Source: Linderina pennispora (lineage: Eukaryota > Kickxellomycota > Kickxellomycetes > Kickxellales > Kickxellaceae). Taken from it: a stretch of DNA of 64,000 nt. The first letter of the stretch is position 1, and each line of letters starts with the position of its first letter. The DNA is taken from contig NW_024468267.1 in NCBI RefSeq assembly GCF_002104995.1, positions 62,001-126,000 on the forward strand, given 5' to 3'. Shown piece after piece: positions 57,901 to 64,000 of the stretch. The notes beneath the pieces were generated by a model that was not told the DNA's origin, did not search any database, and saw only the letters and a list, made by a program, of their open reading frames with translations. Both the position numbers and the translations under genes were made by a program.

Positions 57901-58929
57901 CCTTGCGCAGCAGCTGCACCCACTGGCCGCTGTTGGCTGTGGCGCTGGGCTCGCCGTAGCTCATGTTGGCCAGATCAGCGCCGTGCTCGATGATAGCATT
58001 GGCAGCACGCGTCAGGCCCGTCCCGGTCTCCAGCGATGACACGCGGTGGTCGCCGATCATCAGCGAGAGCAGCTGGGCACCGGGTGCGACGCCGTCGTTC
58101 TGTGGCTCGTCTGGGTGGTGCGCCCCGATAATACCTGCGACATGCGTCGAGTGTGAGCCGACATTAGCGACAATGCTCAGCACCTTGCCTTCCTCGTAAA
58201 AGTTGAGCGTGTAATAGAACAGGTTGCGCTTGGCCAGCTTGCCGATATCGCCTGTCAGCTTGTATGCCCCCAGGGCCTCCACGCCAGTGAAGTCGCCCGT
58301 CTCCTGCGTGTCGATCGCTGCGCGCCACTGCTTGCCATCATGGAACACGAGGATATCCAGAACCGGTCCGGGGTCCTCATACTTGGCACCAAAGTCCTTG
58401 AGGACTTCACGCTGCGCCTCTAGCTCGTGCTTCAGCTCTGCATCCTCGTCCTTGGGTGGTCTTGATGTCGCTAATCCGCGTGGCAATGCTGTCAGCCAGA
58501 ATCTGCGTGCCCTTAGCGGAACACTGCCTGCCGCTCCTTCTTGATATCCTCCTTCAGAATATCCGGCGTGATCTCGTACAGCCGCTTCGCGCCGACGCGC
58601 CACTCGCCAGTCGGGTTCTTCCATTTGCTGTTGACCTTGAGCTTGCGGCCAGTGGCTCCGACCAATTCGTCAGCGTTGGTCCTTGGTGCTTGCAGGCGTA
58701 CGTCGCCAGAGCCAGTGCAGTCGACGTAATCCAGCACCTTGCGCTTGCCGTCGGTTGTCGTGTGCAGACCCATAGCCATGGGAGCAATGCCGGTATCGAG
58801 CACGGCCACAATGGTTCCACGGCCATCGTAGTGGGGGTGCTTACGCACAAAGTCGCCTGCCTGCGTATCAGCACGCGGCAGCAGCCCATGGGTCGGGAAC
58901 TGCGTGTGGGGGGTCTTGTTGCCGCTCAT
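54902..58929 (-). CDS. TPP2: Tripeptidyl peptidase II (giant subtilase), many frame breaks
   Basis: Cytosolic S8 protease that releases tripeptides downstream of the proteasome. About 1,340 aa after correction. Start at 58929 (MSGNKTPHTQFPTHGLLP). Catalytic Asp in IVAVLDTGIAP, then the long TPP2-type insert, His in GSHSTHVAGIIGAHHP, oxyanion Asn in VSSAGNEGPAL and Ser in NGTSMSSPNLCGC. C-terminal TPP2 regions include RGIYMRDHHES, FSINVSPVFPKD, RVDPTSLERGRLHVAEILGF and IDVPRGATQAKFVIR. About a dozen breaks, nearly all a single extra base (near 58517, 58457, 57430, 57349 and 55019, among others); near 57240 one deletion is also possible. The last codons AEYAEF end at 54902. Confidence 0.93.
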
Positions 58930-60089
58930 TCTGATAAAAATAATAAGGATATGAAGGCTGTAGTCTAATAGCACAAACACAGAGGGAATTGGAAGGAATA
59001 AATGCCAGGTGTTAGTAGTCAGCGATAGGTAGGGAGAAGAAGAAGAGGTAGATTTTTTTGCACAGCCAAAGAGGGAGTGGCAAAAAACGTGGGAGTGGCT
59101 GCTAATGTGGCAGATCCTCGGTTTACGCTTTCCTTCTCTGAACGCAATGCCACGCAGCAGCCTCGTCAGGCCAAGCAGAACAATCCTGCCTGTATGCACA
59201 TCGCTGCTGCAAAGGTGCTGCTGCGGGCAGCCAGAAAAAGTGCCATCCATTGCATCATCGTCCGCAGGCAGTTCGCTACCAGGCTGCCGTATGTCTGCTG
59301 ACTGGAGACACCCAGGAGGATCTCTTGCAGCCCCGCCAGAGAAAACCAGCACCACAACTTGCCTTGGTGGAATATATGCGTGGGGAGAGCAAACGACAAG
59401 AAAAAGAGAAGTATTCGCTAAAGTATAGGAAAAAGTAACGGAGAGCAGAGGAGAAGAAAACCAGCTTTGGTTCGGAGCACCCCGCAAAATCTACTCGATC
59501 TTTTTCGGTGCCCGCAGCTTCCTCTCAGCAGCTACATGTTTTCGTGTTCGATTGCGTGCCAAACAGCCTCTGAAGGCTCGGCTCCGTTTTGCGATTGCGT
59601 AATTTCCCGGCCGTTTTGGCAGCTCCTCTCATGGAGTCGACTGAGTGATCACTGCTGCGAAACCGTGAGAGCCGGGCCCGGGACCATCCCCCCTGGCGCC
59701 ATCCTGCAATCTAGCTGACTCTCCCTCCTTTTTCCTCAATTGGAGTGAATGCAATGCACGCCGATATAAATGGCGGGAAAGCGGGATGCGCTTCCCACAT
59801 GTCTGAGCTGCATGTCGCACATACGAATCGCTGCGCAACAGGTTTTCTTTCGTGTTACCATCCCTCAGATTCAACCCCTGAGTATGCGACACCACCTTTT
59901 TTTTTTTCAAAATGGGAGAACGTATATTCGAGAATAAGGGGATGAGGAGAGAGTTATAAAACGGAGAGGGTGGTGGATAGACGGGGACTGGGTGCGAAGA
60001 TGAGGGCGTTTAGAGGAGAAAATCTACATAGGGTAAAAGTGGGTAAAGAACTGAGACCTGGGAGAGAGCGGCAGAGTCCCCTAAATTCA
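58930..60089. other. Intergenic, no gene recognised
   Basis: Upstream of TPP2 and downstream of the CRIB gene, both leftward. Purine-rich stretches (58930-59060, 59390-59470) lie just upstream of TPP2. Frames are short and without motifs. Confidence 0.4.
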
Positions 60090-60624
60090 TCAGTACGCCA
60101 TGCCGACATTGGGCTGGCGAGGCTCTGTCTTGGGAAGGTCAAACATGTCGTCGCTGCTGTCATCAAGGGATGCGCCGACCTGTGCCATCATGATCCGGAG
60201 CTTGTCCTGCTACAGGAAAAGAGAAAAAAAACCACCAGGTGCCGCTTAGTGCTCAAGCCCTGGATGCTAGCATGAACGTGCCGGATTTTGCATGGCTGCT
60301 ACTTACGTTGTGTGTGCTAGGGTACTCGCCCTGCTGGACCTGGCCGATGCCCAGGTGTCCCGTATGCTACAATGGAAACCATGGCGGCGTATTGTGCGAC
60401 ATGTTAGTTTTGGAGTCAGCTGGACACGCGGCGGCGCTCCCGCCTCTGGTGCTTGCCAACGCTCCCTCTAACCGGCGAGGGAGGACGTTCTCTTAAAAAA
60501 AACTTACAACGAAATTTGTCGGGACGCCAATCATTGCCTTCGTGACACGGCGGCCGCTGTTCACACGCCGCGTTCCGTAGTCCTGCTGCTCGACCTCGCC
60601 AAAGCACGACGAAAAAAGACCCAT
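60090..60624 (-). CDS. CRIB-motif small protein (CDC42 small effector-like), three exons
   Basis: A spliced gene of 98 codons: exons 60508-60624, 60307-60366 and 60090-60209. Introns 60367-60507 (GTAAGT..TTGTAG) and 60210-60306 (GTAAGT..CTGTAG). The product starts MGLFSSCFG, a likely N-myristoylation (Gly2) plus palmitoylation (Cys) signal. Exon 1 ends IGVPTNFV and exon 2 begins HTGHLG, together forming a CRIB-like I-x-x-P-x-N-F-x-H-x-x-H-x-G motif for binding Cdc42/Rac GTPases. The C-terminal part (QDKLRIMMAQVGASLDDSSD) is acidic. The small size and lipidation resemble animal CDC42SE and yeast Gic-type effectors in principle. No frame break. Confidence 0.85.
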
Positions 60625-61508
60625 GGTTTTAGAAGTACAGATAGTGGAAAGAATGAAAAAGAGGCTCGCTCAACGAAGTGTTCGTAAAATAAAGCGATGG
60701 AAAATTTTTTGTTGCTGGGAAAGAGGGATAGAGTGCGAAAAGTGGATTCTTGAAAAGCGGGAACAGGAAGGAGCAACGAGAGAAAGCAGAGACAAAAAAG
60801 AAGGGCGCCAGAGAAAAGATGGAGACGGGGTAGAGCGCACACAAAGCCTTTTTGTTTTCGAAATATAACGGGCTGTTTATTTATTTTCTTCGCAGTCGGG
60901 GCGTGGAGAGATGAGCCCACTCGCCTGTGCTCTGTGCCGGGGGACCAAAAACTTGTGCAGTGGTGTAACAGCCCTTGCCAATTGTGCCGGTGGCCACACA
61001 CCAGTCATTCCCGCAACCTGGACACAAACCTGAGTCTATTCCTTTCGCGTCCGAAAGCTAGTGTTAGAGCGCCAGCTACCATTCACCCCCTCCCAAACCG
61101 ACGCCGTGCCAAGCTCCACAAGCCCATCGACTGCGCTAATGAGGAGAATGTGCCGGGCGGTCTGGACCGGCTTGCTGCATTCGGCTGATCGACACTTGAT
61201 TTCGTTCGATTGTTTCTTGCCGGTCTGGCTGGCGTTTGGCGTGCGCGTGCTTGTTCAAAAAGAACGGCCACAGCCATTCTCCCCCTTTTTTTACGTAAAC
61301 ACTCTTCAATGTGCCGTAGATCCACCCTTCTACAAGTAGAAGATGCAGTGTGGCATATACCGCAGATATGCCACCTGCAATCACCCCCGACAACCATAAA
61401 TTGCCATCATGGCATCAATCGCTATAAATACCAGCCAGTGAAAAAAACCCCCCAGCAGGCAGCACTGATAGCCCCGTATTATTTCCTCAATACCTGTACC
61501 AGCGAACA
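60625..61508. promoter_or_regulatory. Divergent promoter region (CRIB gene / PRP28)
   Basis: 880 nt between the two start codons. Purine-rich strand at 60640-60840 next to the CRIB gene. No specific box assigned and no coding frame with motifs. Confidence 0.35.
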
Positions 61509-63946
61509 ATGAACTTTTCCAGCGCACGAAAGCGATTGACAGAGCCGGACAACCCAGACAAGAAGCAGGACGGTAGCAGCACACCGGCACCGTATATTGA
61601 TCCGTTCTCCAAGTCGCACACACCTCTGGCCGCAGCTTCGTCAAAGACGCCAGCCGGCAGCGACCAGCTGCTGCGTGCCAGATCCTCCTGCAGCGGCCCG
61701 CTTTCGGTTGAAGAAGCCCTCCGGCTGAAGAACCAGCAGACCAGCAACGGTGAAGCCTCAAAGCCCGTATTTCTAACCAAGGCGCAGCGGGCACAATTGG
61801 CATTGGAGCGCAAACAGCAGGAGGCCGATGCAATGCGGGAGCAGCGTGCAGCTGCAGTACACGCGTTCAGAAATCAAGCAGATAGAGAGGATGGCGAGGC
61901 GGCAGAGACATGCAGCGATGACAATAGGCGGCGTGACCGGCATAATAGAGACAATGGGCGGACCAGGGAGCAGCAGCAGCATCGAGGGCGCAGCCGTAGC
62001 CCCAGTCGCCGAGACCGGGACCGGGACCGGGACCGGTACTACGACCGTGACAGTGACAGATACTACGACAGATACCGCCCTGGAAGCCGTCGCAGGACTT
62101 CGCGGTCAAGGTCGCCGCCTCGTAGAGACACTAGAGACACCTTGCACAGAGACAAGAGGGGAGGAGGGCACGAGCAGATCAGCGAGTTCAAATTTATCGG
62201 CAAGGCCAGCACGGACGGCACTGGAGACCGTGTGCTGACGGACAAGGAGCGGGAGATGATCAAGCAGCGGTATCTGTCGGGCGACCACGCATCGCGTTCC
62301 GGACGCAAGCAGACGAGCCGCAAGGTTGTGTTCGATTGGGATACAAGTGAGGATACGTCACGCGACATCAGCGATCTTTACGAGCGCCGACACGAGCTGC
62401 AGCTGTTCGGTCGCGGGCACAACCAGCAACCCCCGGATCCTCGCGGACCCGGCTCACCAGAGCTCAGTGTATCGTCCGGACAGCCGACGACATCTCTGGA
62501 CTATCAGAAGCCGATCAGGACCGGCTGGCACGGATGCATGAGCGCAGACAGCGACGGGCGGCCAAGGCTCTGTGGGATGAGCGGCACTGGACCGAGAAGC
62601 CATTGAAGGAGATGCGGGACCGCGACTGGCGCATCTTCAAGGAGGATTTTAGCATTTCGTGCAAGGGCGGCAGCATTCCGCACCCGCTGCGGTCGTGGCA
62701 CGAGAGCCGAATTCCGATACCCATCCTGCGTGCAATCGAGGATATCGGGTACAAGGAGCCAACGCCAATCCAGCGCCAGGCCATCCCGGTCGGGCTACAG
62801 AACCGCGATCTGATTGGAATCGCCGAGACAGGCAGTGGCAAAACAGCGTCGTTTCTGATCCCGATGCTGGCGTTCATTATGACACGGCCCCCGCTGAGCG
62901 AGAAGAACATGGCAGACGGGCCGTATGCGCTGATTCTGGCGCCGACGCGCGAGCTGGCGCAGCAGATTGAGGGGGAGACACACAAGTTTGCCCGGCGGCT
63001 CGGATATACGTGTGTGTCCATCGTGGGCGGCCATGACATCGAGCAGCAGGCATTTGCGCTGCGAAATGGCGCAGAGATCATTATTGCAACACCCGGCCGT
63101 CTGCGGGACTGCATCGACAGGCGGGTGCTGGTTCTGAACCAGTGCACATATGTGGTCATGGATGAGGCCGACCGCATGATCGACATGGGCTTTGAGGAGG
63201 ATGTCAACTTTATTCTGGATGCGCTGCCTGTGTCCAACATCAAGCCCGAAGAGGGGGAGGAGGATGCGGATGGCGACGACAGCGGGTTCAAGTACCGCCA
63301 AACGACCATGTTCTCAGCCACGATGCCGCCAGTGGTGGAGCGGATGGCGCGCAAGTACCTCCGGACCCCCGCTACAGTCACAATCGGCACAGCCGGCAAG
63401 GCTGTCGACACGGTGGAGCAGCGCGTGGAGTTTGTCTCTGGCGAGGAGAAGCGCAAGCACCGTCTGTTGGAGCTGCTCTCGCGGCACCACCACGACCCGC
63501 CAATCATTGTCTTTGTCAACCAAAAGAAGAACGTGGATTTGCTGGGCCGTGCGCTGACGCGCTCCAACTACTCGGTAGTGACCCTGCATGGCGGCAAGTC
63601 GCAGGAGCAGCGCGAATTGTCTTTGGCCAAGCTCAAGAACCACGAGGCGGATATTCTGGTGGCGACCGATGTGGCGGGCCGCGGAATCGACGTCAAGGAC
63701 GTCAGCCTGGTGGTGAACTTTGATATGGCCAAGGATATCGAGTCGTACACGCACAGAATTGGCCGAACCGGACGTGCAGGCAAGAGGGGCTTGGCAGTGA
63801 CGTTCTTGGGTGCGGACGACCGGGATGTGCTGTATGACCTAAAGAAGATGGTTGTGGCATCACCACTGTCCAAGTGCCCGCATGAGCTTGCTAGTCACGA
63901 AGCTGCTCAGGCCCCGCCTGCGCTGATGCGGGCAGCTAGAAAGTAG
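61509..63946 (+). CDS. PRP28: DEAD-box pre-mRNA splicing helicase Prp28 (DDX23/U5-100K)
   Basis: U5 snRNP-associated ATPase that swaps U1 for U6 at the 5' splice site. About 811 aa. The N-terminus has the Prp28 layout ([20 protein letters not shown], an Arg/Ser/Asp-rich region with [56 protein letters not shown]). Helicase core: [10 protein letters not shown] (Q motif), AETGSGKT (I), [10 protein letters not shown] (Ia), TPGRL (Ib), [16 protein letters not shown] (II), FSATMPP (III), [11 protein letters not shown] (IV), [14 protein letters not shown] (V), [11 protein letters not shown] (VI). Two extra bases are inferred between about 62430 and 62533, before the core. Confidence 0.95.
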
Positions 63947-64000
63947 GTCTGGTCATGTGCCCAGGAAAATGGCGTTTGCATTTTTCAGCTTCAAAAAGGC

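Overview
The window is eukaryotic nuclear DNA, almost certainly fungal. It holds a GH47 mannosidase, a GAA1-type GPI transamidase subunit, a Gfa1-type amidotransferase, a GPR1/FUN34 acetate-channel-like protein, a LYC1-like acetyltransferase and the splicing helicase Prp28. A few short introns (73-202 nt, GT..TATAG or GT..CTGTAG) and five nuclear tRNA types are present. Tripeptidyl peptidase II, a CDC42-small-effector-like CRIB protein and the transposon mix would suit an early-diverging (non-Dikarya) fungus, but the lineage is inference.

Layout. (1) 0.6-3.3 kb: left gene edge with a PhzF-like protein, a decayed fragment of a second PhzF copy, a LYC1-like gene and tRNA-Arg(ACG). (2) 3.3-36.2 kb: an AT-rich transposon island bordered on both sides by identical, inverted tRNA-Arg(ACG) genes. 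It contains three copies of a three-gene DNA transposon (Harbinger-like DDE transposase, a ~540-codon protein with a possible Rep-like core, and a conserved 79-residue antisense ORF). It also holds two families of foldback repeats with 3-bp target duplications, at least six Tc1-type elements (one with an almost complete DD34E transposase), a decayed Ty3/gypsy element and several solo LTRs placed just upstream of tRNA genes. Nesting is up to three deep. (3) 36.2-64 kb: a gene-dense, GC-richer region with an acyl-CoA synthetase, a TEX261/SVP26-like protein, GFA1, a putative mitochondrial protein, an Ato-type transporter, GAA1, a secreted S9 peptidase, a class I mannosidase, TPP2, a CRIB protein and PRP28. 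Several serve the secretory pathway and cell surface (SVP26, MNS1, GAA1, GFA1), but they are not an operon.

Two features cut across the window. Host genes are broken again and again by single extra bases (about 30 by eye, nearly all +1), which probably reflects insertion errors in the assembly because essential genes are affected and multicopy repeats are mostly spared. The transposons are instead broken mainly by C-to-T/G-to-A transitions at CpG and CpA, as expected from cytosine deamination or a RIP-like process.

The most interesting content is the three-gene transposon. Its ends are hairpin-forming repeat units, and the loops of these units occur in both orientations relative to identical outer arms, a flip/flop arrangement.
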